Positions 1 to 7,229 of a stretch of DNA of 33,549 nt are shown here, one piece after another. Position numbers and translations under genes: made by a program. Source of the DNA: Candidatus Aminicenantota bacterium. GTDB taxonomy: Bacteria > Acidobacteriota > Aminicenantia > Aminicenantales > Aminicenantaceae. Position 1 is the first letter of the stretch. Each line of letters starts with the position of its first letter. The notes below the pieces were generated by a model. It searched no databases and was not told the origin of the DNA. It saw only the letters and a list, made by a program, of their open reading frames with translations. The stretch is from the NCBI GenBank assembly GCA_014727835.1, contig WJMT01000124.1, forward strand, positions 81,508 to 115,056, given 5' to 3'.

Positions 1-281
1 ACTTGCTTTCCTGTTTTCTCTTTAAAGAAAGCCACTCCTTGCTCCCGTCTTCGGTTCCAAATATCAGATACAGCGGTGACTTCAAAATTGAGTTCTGAAC
101 AGTGATTTAAAAAACAGGGAATCAGAGAATTCCGTGCCCGGTCCGAGAAACCCACAATGCCCACCCGGACTCTGTCGTTAGCCCCAAGGATTCTGGTATA
201 GCTGGAAGCTGGTACAAAAGCCGCAGCTCCGGCTGCAGAAGAAACGGTCTTTATAAAATTTCGTCGGGTGATTTTTTTCAT
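1..281 (-). CDS. Gfo/Idh/MocA family oxidoreductase, exported, N-terminal part only
   Basis: The first 93 codons are present and the gene runs off the left edge. The start is ATG at 281, preceded by GGAGAC. A twin-arginine signal (TRRNFIK, residues 5-11, followed by an Ala-rich stretch) indicates Tat export. It is followed by a Rossmann start (VRVGIVGFSDRAR, about residues 38-50) and a second beta strand ending VTAVSDIW (about 72-79), as in Gfo/Idh/MocA NAD(P)-dependent sugar oxidoreductases. The catalytic EKP motif and C-terminal domain lie outside the window, so the substrate cannot be judged. It sits 60 bp downstream of the DUF1080 lipoprotein gene on the same strand, and this gap contains a palindrome also found upstream of the DUF1080 gene. 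Joint use in oxidation or isomerisation of sugars outside the cytoplasm is inference. Confidence 0.85.
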   Translation of the reverse strand, partial: MKKITRRNFIKTVSSAAGAAAFVPASSYTRILGANDRVRVGIVGFSDRARNSLIPCFLNHCSELNFEVTAVSDIWNRRREQGVAFFKEKTGKQ

Positions 282-302
282 TTGTGTCTCCTTCATTTTT
301 AT

Positions 303-323
303 TGTCATGAACGCTTCATAAAA
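303..323. promoter_or_regulatory. palindromic operator candidate, copy 1
   Basis: Read on the minus strand this is TTTTATGAA-GCG-TTCATGACA, an imperfect 21-bp palindrome with consensus TTTTATGAA-N3-TTCATAAAA. It lies between the DUF1080 stop and the start of the Gfo/Idh gene. A second copy lies at 1227-1247, and both are preceded by CAA on the minus strand. It is probably the binding site of a dimeric repressor. The regulator is not in this window. Confidence 0.4.
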
Positions 324-341
324 TTGAAAAGAGTTCTCTTT

Positions 342-1136
342 TTATTTGATTTTTCGTATTTTTATATTTCTGTACCACACCTCATCTGTATGGTCCTGGA
401 GAACGATATGCCCGGACCGTTTGTCCGCAAATCCTTTTATGGGAGCGTATTTGCTTTTTTGGATGAGTTCATCCATTCTGGGTGTGTCCAGGTCATATTC
501 CAGGACTTTCTTTCCATTCAGCCAGTGTTCTCCGTGGTTTCCAGTAAAAACAATGCGGCCGGTGTTGAACTGTCCCACTGGATTCAGGATTTTTCCTTTG
601 GGCGCTATAAGGTCATAAAGAGCAGCTGCGGTCCTGTTTTCATCATTAGCAGCATCGGGATGATTTTTGTCATCCAGGATCTGATATTCAAATCCCAAAG
701 CTGCGGTTTTTGGAGGATGAGACATGGACATCTCTTCAGAGACATTGTACTTGATACCGCTGTTTCCAGCCCTGCTGATCTTCCATTCGAATTGGAGCTC
801 AAAGTCTTTAAAAGTCTCTTGAGTCATGATATCTCCCCCTTGAAGAGGCTGACCGTCTTCTTGAAGCGGAACTTCACCACTGGGAATTTTTTTGATGCAC
901 CCCTCTTCTAGGATCCAGTGTCCTTCCGGAATATCACTGCGGCCCACACCCCGCCATCCATTGAAGGTGCTTCCGTCAAAGACAAGGATCCATCCTTCAT
1001 TTTTTTCTTTAATACTCAGTTGGTTGAGATTTAGAATCACTTTGTCTTTGTTAGGCTCCTGTTGGGAGGGGGCACATGAGATGAAAGGAAAAGTGAATAC
1101 AAATAAAATGAAGAAAGAAAATAAGCGTCTTTTCAT
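342..1136 (-). CDS. DUF1080 (3-keto-disaccharide hydrolase type) lipoprotein
   Basis: A protein of 264 residues from ATG at 1136, chosen because a basic, hydrophobic lipoprotein signal (MKRRLFSFFILFVF...FISC) starts there with GGGAGC upstream. The longer reading frame to 1181 only adds a non-signal extension. The body carries the DUF1080 laminin-G-like fold signature: WILVFDGSTFNGWRG near the start, then FKDFELQFEWKIS, GNSGIKYNV and GFEYQILDD, with a C-terminal IVLQDHTDEVWYRNIKIR. Family members are exported glycan-active proteins, and some hydrolyse 3-keto-glycosides. It is followed by a Gfo/Idh oxidoreductase on the same strand and is divergent from a sugar isomerase. This fits a 3-keto-sugar route, but the substrate is unknown. 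Confidence 0.85.
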   Translation of the reverse strand: MKRRLFSFFILFVFTFPFISCAPSQQEPNKDKVILNLNQLSIKEKNEGWILVFDGSTFNGWRGVGRSDIPEGHWILEEGCIKKIPSGEVPLQEDGQPLQGGDIMTQETFKDFELQFEWKISRAGNSGIKYNVSEEMSMSHPPKTAALGFEYQILDDKNHPDAANDENRTAAALYDLIAPKGKILNPVGQFNTGRIVFTGNHGEHWLNGKKVLEYDLDTPRMDELIQKSKYAPIKGFADKRSGHIVLQDHTDEVWYRNIKIRKIK

Positions 1137-1192
1137 CAATTGAAGCTCCCTTTTTTGTATTTGGTGCCCTGAATGATCCATGTTTATAACTC

Positions 1193-1222
1193 AGTTTACT
1201 TTATTCCGTGCCTCTAAGACAA
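1193..1222 (-). promoter_or_regulatory. possible promoter of the DUF1080-oxidoreductase unit
   Basis: Minus-strand TTGTCT (1222-1217), an 18-bp spacer and TAAACT (1198-1193), in the divergent gap and next to the palindrome at 1227-1247. Matches to consensus are moderate. Confidence 0.3.
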
Positions 1223-1226
1223 TGCC

Positions 1227-1247
1227 TTTTATGAACAGCGCATAAAA
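1227..1247. promoter_or_regulatory. palindromic operator candidate, copy 2
   Basis: TTTTATGAA-CAG-CGCATAAAA on the plus strand, with perfect outer arms TTTTATG/CATAAAA. It lies in the 212-bp divergent gap between the DUF1080 gene (start 1136) and the sugar isomerase gene (start 1349), so one bound repressor could control both directions. On the minus strand it shares CAATTTTATG and TTCAT with copy 1 at identical spacing. Confidence 0.45.
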
Positions 1248-1273
1248 TTGTCATATCCTTTTTTAAAAGAATC

Positions 1274-1302
1274 TTGCATATCACTGAAAATAAAATAATA
1301 AT
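1274..1302 (+). promoter_or_regulatory. possible promoter of the sugar isomerase gene
   Basis: TTGCAT (1274-1279), a 17-bp spacer and AATAAT (1297-1302), a 5/6 match at -10 but weak at -35. It lies 26 bp downstream of the palindrome. Confidence 0.3.
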
Positions 1303-1348
1303 AAAAAAATATTGCAGTTTTTACCAAGAGTCCAGGTTAGGAGAAGAC

Positions 1349-2194
1349 ATGAACAAAACAAACCGAAGGGATTTCATCAAATTATCGGGTCTGGGACTGG
1401 CAGCAGCTGCCTTTTCAGTCAATTCCTGCTTATCAGAGGAGGCGAAAGCCCCCGGGTTATCTCAGGAGGCTTTAAACCTGGGCATGGCTTCTTATACCTT
1501 CAGGGAATTCAGCCTGGAGCAGGCCATTTCCATGACTAAAAGACTGGGTCTGAGCCGGATTTCATTGAAAAGCTTCCATCTTCCTCTGGACAGCTCAGAA
1601 AATGAAATCAAAAAAGCTGCAGCGCTGGTCAAAGATGCAGGCCTGAATCTCTATGGAGTGGGGGTCATTTACATGAAAAATGAGCAGGAAGTGGAAAGAG
1701 CCTTTCAATACGCCCATACAGCAGGAGCTCAGGTCATTATCGGAGTTCCTGATCCTGACCTTTTGGGGTTAGTGGAAGAAAAAGTCAAACAGCTTGATAT
1801 CCGGTTGGCTATCCATAACCATGGGCCCACAGACAAACTTTATCCCACACCGGAAAGTGCTTATGAGCGGATCAAGGAGCTTGACCAGCGAATAGGTCTG
1901 TGTCTGGATGCGGGTCACACTCAGAGGGCCGGAAAGGATCCGGCTGCATCTGCACTCCAATGCAAGGACAGGCTGCTGGATGTGCACATCAAAGATGTCA
2001 CTCAGGCTGCAGCAGCAGGCACCACTTGTGAAATCGGGCGGGGAGTCATCAATATCCCCCGGCTGATCAAGACTTTAATCAAAATCGATTACAGGGATTG
2101 TGCTGCCCTGGAGTTTGAAAAAGACGGCAATGATCCTCTTCCTGGTGCTGCAGAGTCGATCGGATTTCTTAAAGGAGTGCTGGAAGTCATTTGA
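1349..2194 (+). CDS. exported sugar phosphate isomerase/epimerase-type TIM barrel protein
   Basis: 281 residues from ATG at 1349, which has GGAGAAG just upstream and opens a Tat-type signal (NRRDFIKLSGLGLAAAAFSVNSC) with a lipobox-like NSC. The mature part is a xylose isomerase-like TIM barrel. LGMASYTFREFSLEQAI is the first strand, and LAIHNHGP, GLCLDAGHTQRAG and LDVHIKDV supply the metal-binding His/Asp pattern; ALEFEKDG is near the end. This is the pattern of the IolE/Hps-like isomerase/epimerase family often found beside Gfo/Idh and DUF1080 genes in exported form. It is divergent from those two genes across a shared operator candidate. The reaction is not predictable; epimerisation or isomerisation of an oxidised sugar is a reasonable guess. 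Confidence 0.85.
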   Translation: MNKTNRRDFIKLSGLGLAAAAFSVNSCLSEEAKAPGLSQEALNLGMASYTFREFSLEQAISMTKRLGLSRISLKSFHLPLDSSENEIKKAAALVKDAGLNLYGVGVIYMKNEQEVERAFQYAHTAGAQVIIGVPDPDLLGLVEEKVKQLDIRLAIHNHGPTDKLYPTPESAYERIKELDQRIGLCLDAGHTQRAGKDPAASALQCKDRLLDVHIKDVTQAAAAGTTCEIGRGVINIPRLIKTLIKIDYRDCAALEFEKDGNDPLPGAAESIGFLKGVLEVI

Positions 2195-2218
2195 CTTCAA
2201 GGTGTTTTGTTATAGAAT
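2191..2218 (+). promoter_or_regulatory. possible promoter of the TPR-thioredoxin gene
   Basis: TTGACT (2191-2196), a 16-bp spacer and TAGAAT (2213-2218). The -35 overlaps the stop codon of the isomerase gene. The downstream ribosome binding site AAGGAGG is at 2248-2254. Confidence 0.4.
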
Positions 2219-2258
2219 AGGTGTTCAGGATTTTGAGCCCAAACCCTAAGGAGGACTT

Positions 2259-4154
2259 ATGAGAAAAGCTCTTGTATTAGGTTTGGTGACAGCTGTTTTG
2301 TTTTTGAGCTTGTGCACTCAGAATACAAGCGAAAATATGGATCAATTTTCAGTTTCCCAAACAAAACCCCAACCTGGGAATCTGATATCAGTGTTTTACA
2401 ATCCCAGTGAGACTGAGTTGAAGGATTCAGAACAAGTGTCCCTGATTGCCTATTCCTATTCCCAGGGATTGCCTGAAGCCAAAGAGTTGGTGATGCGCAG
2501 AACAAACGGGATCTGGAAAGCAGCTGTTTCTGTTCCGAAGGAATCCAGAGGAGTCCTGATCAAATTTCAAGATGAAGACACCATAGATAACAACGAAAAA
2601 ACAGGTTATGTGATTCATCTGTATAATGAGGAGGGAAATGCGGTTCCCGGCACCTTTGCCGGATTGGCAGAAGCCTATTCCGGATGGGCACAGTCTTTTC
2701 TGGATGTGGAAATCAGTGATCAAGAGGTCAAAGAGCTTTTTGAGAAGGATTTTAGTCAACATCCTGAGTTGAAAAAAGAGTATGTATTTCATTATTTAAG
2801 GACGCTCTCCAAAACAGAACCTGAAGAAGATGATGAAAGGATCCTCAAGGAGCTGGATCAGATAATCTCAGAATATGAATTGAATGCGGAACAGCTGTCT
2901 CCTGCAGCGACCTGGTATGAAAATCTTGAGAAGCCGGATAAAGCTGAACAGATCAAAGCATTGATTCGGGAAAAAGACCCTCGAGGAGATTTTGTTCAAT
3001 CGGAACGATTCATGGAATTTTATCGGACCGAAGATATCGATCAAAAGAGAGCTCTTCTTCAAAAGTTCCAAAAAAGTTTTCCTAAAAGCGAAAACCTTTC
3101 CATGTGGCATTCCTATCTATGCCGGGCTTTGAGTCAAAAGGGAGAATTTGAAAAAATCGACGACTATGTTAAAAAACACCCGGAAGCAGAGAGCTGGAAC
3201 ATGTATAACAGTGTGGCCTCTGAGATGGCTGAACAAAAACAGAACCTGGAACTGGCAGAAGAATTTGCCTCCAGGGCCGTGAAGCTGGCCAGATCTGAGA
3301 TCAATGATCCCTCCGAAGAAAAACCCTCCTATTACACAGAAGAACAGTGGAAAGAAACAAGGGAACGATATCTGTCTTACAGTCTGGACACTTACGGCAC
3401 TCTTCTTCTTCAGCAGGGAAAACCCCAGCAAGCCCAGGATGTTTTGAGAGAGGCCGTCCGTCTCACAGACAGGGAAAACAGCGAGTTCAATGAACATTAT
3501 GCGGAGGCTTTGGTTGCAGCCGGGGACCTCAATGCTGCCTTAAACGAGATGAAGGTGTATTTGGAGTCTGGGAACAGCACTTCTGTGATCAAAGAGCTTT
3601 TTGTCACAGCCCGTGTGCAACAGGGTGCAACCGAAGAAGAAGCGCAAAAGGAACTGGAACAGCTGGAAGGAAAAGGAGAGGAAATCCTGAAAGCAGAGAT
3701 CCGAAAGGAAATGATCGATATTCCAGCTCCTGAATTTGAGCTCAAAAACCTGGAAGGGGAGTCCGTCTCTCTCAGCGGCCTTAAGGGGAAGGTGCTGGTT
3801 TTGGATTTTTGGGCCACCTGGTGCGGACCATGCATCACATCCTTTCCAGGAATGAAGATAGTGGTTGAGACTTACAAAGAAGATGATTCAGTGGAGATTT
3901 TGTTTGTTGATTCCTGGGAGCGGGTTGAAGACTGGAAGTCCAATGCCCAAGATTTTCTTAAAGAAAACAATTATCCTTTTCATGTGCTCCTTGATACAGA
4001 AAATGAAGTCATTGACTCCTACAAGGTATCCGGAATCCCCACCAAATTTTTTATCGACCGGGAAGGACGGATCCGGTTCAAAAGCGTGGGGTTTGACGGC
4101 AACACCGAGAAGCTGGTCAAAGAAGTCAGTCTGATCATAGAAATGCTCAAGTGA
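2259..4154 (+). CDS. exported TPR-thioredoxin (TlpA/ResA-like) protein
   Basis: 631 residues from ATG at 2259, with AAGGAGG four bases upstream. The N-terminus is hydrophobic and ends LSLC (C19), a non-canonical lipobox because Leu stands at -1. The protein may be lipidated or simply exported. Residues about 150-480 are acidic and alpha-helical with TPR-like units (for example LDTYGTLLLQQGKPQQAQDVLREAV and HYAEALVAAGDLNAALNEM). The C-terminal domain (about 490-631) is a TlpA-like thioredoxin with the W521-C522-G-P-C525 active site and the cis-Pro motif SGIPTKFFIDREGRI. It is likely a periplasmic thiol-disulfide reductase joined to a protein-interaction scaffold. It meets the URO-D gene tail to tail, 3 bp apart. 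Confidence 0.88.
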   Translation: MRKALVLGLVTAVLFLSLCTQNTSENMDQFSVSQTKPQPGNLISVFYNPSETELKDSEQVSLIAYSYSQGLPEAKELVMRRTNGIWKAAVSVPKESRGVLIKFQDEDTIDNNEKTGYVIHLYNEEGNAVPGTFAGLAEAYSGWAQSFLDVEISDQEVKELFEKDFSQHPELKKEYVFHYLRTLSKTEPEEDDERILKELDQIISEYELNAEQLSPAATWYENLEKPDKAEQIKALIREKDPRGDFVQSERFMEFYRTEDIDQKRALLQKFQKSFPKSENLSMWHSYLCRALSQKGEFEKIDDYVKKHPEAESWNMYNSVASEMAEQKQNLELAEEFASRAVKLARSEINDPSEEKPSYYTEEQWKETRERYLSYSLDTYGTLLLQQGKPQQAQDVLREAVRLTDRENSEFNEHYAEALVAAGDLNAALNEMKVYLESGNSTSVIKELFVTARVQQGATEEEAQKELEQLEGKGEEILKAEIRKEMIDIPAPEFELKNLEGESVSLSGLKGKVLVLDFWATWCGPCITSFPGMKIVVETYKEDDSVEILFVDSWERVEDWKSNAQDFLKENNYPFHVLLDTENEVIDSYKVSGIPTKFFIDREGRIRFKSVGFDGNTEKLVKEVSLIIEMLK

Positions 4155-4157
4155 GAT

Positions 4158-5315
4158 TCAGTAGGTGCATTTTCTAGCCTCATCCGCGTATGCCTGGATG
4201 AGCTCAATTTCAGCATCGAAAAAATGATCAGAGGGAGCCAGGATGAATCCTCCTCCTTGGCCCGCTTCTTCAAAACAGCGCCTGACCTCCTTTCGGGTCT
4301 CTTCCGGTGTGCAGCCCTTGAAGTAATGAAACTGGTCAAACCCGCCGATCATGCACAACCGGTGCCCGATCCGTTTCTTTGCTTGTTTGAGATCTGCATC
4401 TCCTCCCATGGCTTTGGGAGTGAAGGTCTCTGCAGCATCCGGTCCCATATCTGCGATTCTCTCCAGGAGAGGCATCATTCCTCCGCAGGTGTGATACACC
4501 ACTCTCTGTCCCAGTTTGTGAGCCTCCGCAATGAGTTCTGCATCATAGGGAGCCACGAATTCATCAAAGATTTTGGGGGATATCACGGTTGAAGAGGCAT
4601 CACCGCCGCCGTGTTCGATCAGGTCAAACTCAGCCCCTTTCATGGACTGAATGAATTTCTTTTTCCTCTGTTTTAAGATGTTGAGAAAGGCATGAACCCA
4701 TTCGGGGTCCTGAAAGGTTTCCATGATGAGCTCTTCAATGCCGAAGAGCACAGCCGCATCCTGCCAGCATCCCGGCTGTCCGTAGACATCAAATCCAGGG
4801 ATCATACCCCTGACCAAACCTCTGTCTCCTAATTTCCGTGCTTTTTCATTAATGGTCTCCACATCACAGAGGGGAACAGGAGCATGCTTTTCGAACAGTT
4901 CAATGTCCTTTTTCTCTTTGATCAGCCTTTCAGAGACCCAGGAAGTCTGGGGAGAGCTCTGGAGAGTCATGGCTAAGGTCTTATCCGGAGTCTGGATTTC
5001 ATATCGCAGGGTGTGATAGCGGGAATCTGGAATCTTTTTAATGATATATGTCCAGTTGTCTGATTCTATCAATGATGGGGCCATGGAGTCTGAATCTTGT
5101 TTTTCGGAACCATGGATGGATTCTTGTTCCTGTGAAGGCCTGTGAGCCACCAACCACAATATGGGGTCCAGGCCGAAATAATCAAAGAACTGCTGGGATG
5201 AGATTCCCTCCATGTATTTGTCTAGAAAAGAAGGCATCACATGATGGGTGGTCACAGGAAGCCGGTCCGGGATTTTTCTCTCTAAAGCTTTAAGAAATCT
5301 TTCCTTGCTTTTCAT
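4158..5315 (-). CDS. uroporphyrinogen decarboxylase superfamily protein (methyltransferase-like)
   Basis: 385 residues. It begins MKSKERFLKALERKIPDRLPV, the usual opening of URO-D superfamily members that are not HemE. Residues 274-279 read YHTCGG, giving the His-X-Cys (H275, C277) zinc/thiol motif of MtaA/CmuA-like corrinoid methyltransferases. E234 in IEHGGGD and the C-terminal GGGFILAPSDHF (about 354-365) also fit that group. No corrinoid protein gene is nearby, so a B12-dependent methyl transfer is possible but unproven. The start has no good Shine-Dalgarno sequence. The 20 bases upstream are A/T and include a half-palindrome like those at 303 and 1227. Family assignment is firm, function open. 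Confidence 0.85.
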   Translation of the reverse strand: MKSKERFLKALERKIPDRLPVTTHHVMPSFLDKYMEGISSQQFFDYFGLDPILWLVAHRPSQEQESIHGSEKQDSDSMAPSLIESDNWTYIIKKIPDSRYHTLRYEIQTPDKTLAMTLQSSPQTSWVSERLIKEKKDIELFEKHAPVPLCDVETINEKARKLGDRGLVRGMIPGFDVYGQPGCWQDAAVLFGIEELIMETFQDPEWVHAFLNILKQRKKKFIQSMKGAEFDLIEHGGGDASSTVISPKIFDEFVAPYDAELIAEAHKLGQRVVYHTCGGMMPLLERIADMGPDAAETFTPKAMGGDADLKQAKKRIGHRLCMIGGFDQFHYFKGCTPEETRKEVRRCFEEAGQGGGFILAPSDHFFDAEIELIQAYADEARKCTY

Positions 5316-5336
5316 TTTTTTTGATCATTCATAAAA
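5316..5336. promoter_or_regulatory. weak third copy of the palindromic operator
   Basis: A perfect half-site TTCATAAAA at 5328-5336, with a poor partner half (6/9) at 5316-5324, directly abutting the start codon of the URO-D family gene. Because the sequence is A/T rich this may be chance. Confidence 0.2.
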
Positions 5337-5468
5337 TATGTACGCATTTTTTTTTACAAATTTATCACGATCAATAGTTTCATCATGTTATATTTATCAA
5401 GAACATGAACCTGACTTTAATTCAAGTTATGAGTTTTCTTATTATACATACATATTTTACCATACAGG

Positions 5469-5565
5469 CAAGCCGATTTCACCGCATCTGCTTCGTTGCA
5501 GAGCATTCGCAGTGAAGGACCCAGCTCCACACTCTGAGCCCTGGATTTGAAGCAATCTCGGCTTG
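5469..5565. repeat. 97-bp GC-rich element with nested inverted repeats
   Basis: Terminal arms CAAGCCGA (5469-5476) and TCGGCTTG (5558-5565) are perfect inverted repeats. A second inner pair is TGCTTC (5489-5494) with GAAGCA (5549-5554). The interior has further short pairings, such as TCTGC/GCAGA and GCTC/GAGC. The element is clearly GC-richer than the A/T-rich sequence on both sides. It lies between the lyxose isomerase stop and the URO-D start. It could be an intergenic repeat, a structured RNA or a decayed insertion; no convincing coding frame is seen. The rest of 5316-5586 is A/T-rich presumed promoter sequence. Confidence 0.45.
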
Positions 5566-5586
5566 TGAATAATAAAAATATTTTGG

Positions 5587-6129
5587 TTATTTGAGGAGGG
5601 GGATCCGTTTGACCCGTGGATCGCTGAATTCATCTTTTTCATCAATGCTGGTGGACGAGAATTCAGAGAGAACAGCCCCCTTTTCTCCGGCCTGAAACCA
5701 GTGCTTTGTGTTGGGTGGAAGAGTGTACTGATTTCCGGGTCTCAGTTCCACCTCTTTCCAGACTGTAAGATAAGGCCTATACTGAGAGGGCACTTTTGCT
5801 TTGGGAGAGTCAGAGGGTTTTCCCTCCACATAGAGGAGGACTTGGCCCCAACGGCAACGGAAGGTTTCCTGTTTTCCGGGATTACTTTCATCTATTGGAG
5901 GATGCTGATGTTCAGGAAAGAGCTGACCCGGAAGAAGGATGATCTCTTTGGCGCAGTACCGGTCTGTATTGATGTAGGTCACAGCCTGAAGACCCAGATT
6001 CTCGATATCATCAAATCCGCAGTCTGCCACTTCCATGTGTGTTCGTTCCTGTTCTGTTAAGGTGATATGAGCCTTATTGATCAGTTGATATGCTTTTTGT
6101 CTAGTCTTTTTGACCTGTTCTTGGTTCAT
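5587..6129 (-). CDS. D-lyxose ketol-isomerase-like cupin
   Basis: 180 residues, the normal length for the D-lyxose isomerase family. Single cupin fold with metal ligands visible as H74 and H76 (FPEHQHPP), E88 (GKQETFRCRWG) and H143 (PPNTKHWF). The segment QETFRCRWGQVLLYVEG is highly typical of this family (E. coli O157 / Bacillus YdaE type), which interconverts D-lyxose and D-xylulose and also D-mannose and D-fructose. Its ATG overlaps the stop of the PfkB kinase gene by 4 bp (6126-6129), so the two are translationally coupled. The kinase probably phosphorylates the ketose made here. That pathway link is inference. Confidence 0.88.
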   Translation of the reverse strand: MNQEQVKKTRQKAYQLINKAHITLTEQERTHMEVADCGFDDIENLGLQAVTYINTDRYCAKEIILLPGQLFPEHQHPPIDESNPGKQETFRCRWGQVLLYVEGKPSDSPKAKVPSQYRPYLTVWKEVELRPGNQYTLPPNTKHWFQAGEKGAVLSEFSSTSIDEKDEFSDPRVKRIPLLK

Positions 6130-7109
6130 TTTATCCTCCTTTTCATATCCAAGAGTTCTTTTTTGGTCACAGGCTGGATTCCTTCTCTAAAAAACTGCAT
6201 AGTGCCTGCTAGAACAGAGAGTTCCACCACTTCTCTCAGGTCGCTTTCCTCAGCCAGCCCGGAAGCAGCCAGGGCCGAAACCTGGTCCCCGCAACCTGTC
6301 TCATCATGGGATCCGGTATCCGGGATCTCAGGAGAGGGGAGGTGAAGGGATTCCTGTCTGTTGAAAAAATAAGCTCCGTTTTCTCCATGGGTGATGAGAA
6401 TGTTTGGGATTCCATTGGAGAGAAAAACATCCGCAGCTTTGGAAGCCGAATCAAAATCAGAGACTTTGACTCCGGTTAAAATTTGGGCCTCGTGTTCATT
6501 GGGTTTGATAAGAAAGATCTTTTCGCTGAGCAGCTCTGGTGTGGGTTTTTGGATGCCACCCGGGTCCAGAATGACCCTGATGTTGGAATCCCATGCTTTT
6601 TCAATAGAGAAGAGCGCTGTCCGGACAGGGATTTCAAGGGCTAGGAGCATCACCTTGCTTTTATTTTGGTTTGAAAACAGATGTTGGGCCTGTTTGATAT
6701 CTCGGGGACTGAAATCAGCGTTGACGCCTGGAAGAACATAGATCTGATTTTTTCCGTTTTGATCCACTGGGATTAGAGCCACTCCGGGAAATTTAGGGCT
6801 GGATTCATCAAAGTCCAGGACCGTGACACAGCTGATATCCACCCCTTGTTCTCGGAGGCTTTTTAACGGAATCTCCCAGAGCCCGTAAGGATCTTTGGTG
6901 GTTCTGCCCATCATGGCGACTGTTCCTTTTCCAAGGTAAGAGGCAGCCATGTGAGCCATGTTTCGAGCTTTTCCTCCGGGTCCGATTTTGAGTCTGCCTC
7001 CCAGTGTGAGCTCCCCCTGGCTTATGATTCTCTCCACACCCATGCCCATGACATCTGTGTTCAGCCCGCCGGGTATGATGATGAGATGTTCTTTCTCCAT
7101 CCCCTTCAT
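6126..7109 (-). CDS. PfkB (ribokinase) family carbohydrate kinase
   Basis: About 327 residues from ATG at 7109; ATG at 7100 is an alternative, and neither has a clean Shine-Dalgarno sequence. The reading frame stays open to 7250, but that extension would run into the divergent promoter. The N-terminal motif GGLNTDVMGMG and GGRLKIGPGGKARNMAHMAA match ribokinase family motif 1. The C-terminal ITHGENGAYFF and DETGCGDQVSALAAS carry the anion hole and catalytic Asp (GCGD; the usual form is GAGD). It phosphorylates a sugar with ATP. Coupling to the lyxose isomerase suggests D-xylulose or D-fructose as substrate. Confidence 0.85.
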   Translation of the reverse strand: MKGMEKEHLIIIPGGLNTDVMGMGVERIISQGELTLGGRLKIGPGGKARNMAHMAASYLGKGTVAMMGRTTKDPYGLWEIPLKSLREQGVDISCVTVLDFDESSPKFPGVALIPVDQNGKNQIYVLPGVNADFSPRDIKQAQHLFSNQNKSKVMLLALEIPVRTALFSIEKAWDSNIRVILDPGGIQKPTPELLSEKIFLIKPNEHEAQILTGVKVSDFDSASKAADVFLSNGIPNILITHGENGAYFFNRQESLHLPSPEIPDTGSHDETGCGDQVSALAASGLAEESDLREVVELSVLAGTMQFFREGIQPVTKKELLDMKRRIK

Positions 7110-7145
7110 TATGGTTTTGAGCCAGGTTTTTGTCAATAAAACTGG

Positions 7146-7175
7146 ATTATTCAGGGAAAACTGGGATTGAATAAT
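7146..7175. promoter_or_regulatory. inverted repeat in the divergent kinase/hydrolase promoter region
   Basis: Perfect 8-bp arms ATTATTCA (7146-7153) and TGAATAAT (7168-7175) separated by 14 bp, so the half-sites are about two helical turns apart. It lies between the kinase start (7109, minus) and the hydrolase start (7230, plus). The architecture suits a dimeric regulator site. No regulator is identified. Confidence 0.3.
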
Positions 7176-7229
7176 TCTTTCTGGACAAATGAGTCCATTT
7201 GGAGTAAATAGATAAAAGGGAGGTTGAAT

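Noticed and set aside
327..342. AAAAGAG-TT-CTCTTTT hairpin at the DUF1080 stop as a terminator
   Set aside because: A/T-rich short stem with low predicted stability and no following U-tract beyond its own arm; not supported as a terminator.
5316..5586. Cobalamin riboswitch in front of the URO-D family gene
   Set aside because: Looked for B12-box-like sequence on the minus strand because of the possible corrinoid link; no match was seen, and the structured element at 5469-5565 does not resemble it.
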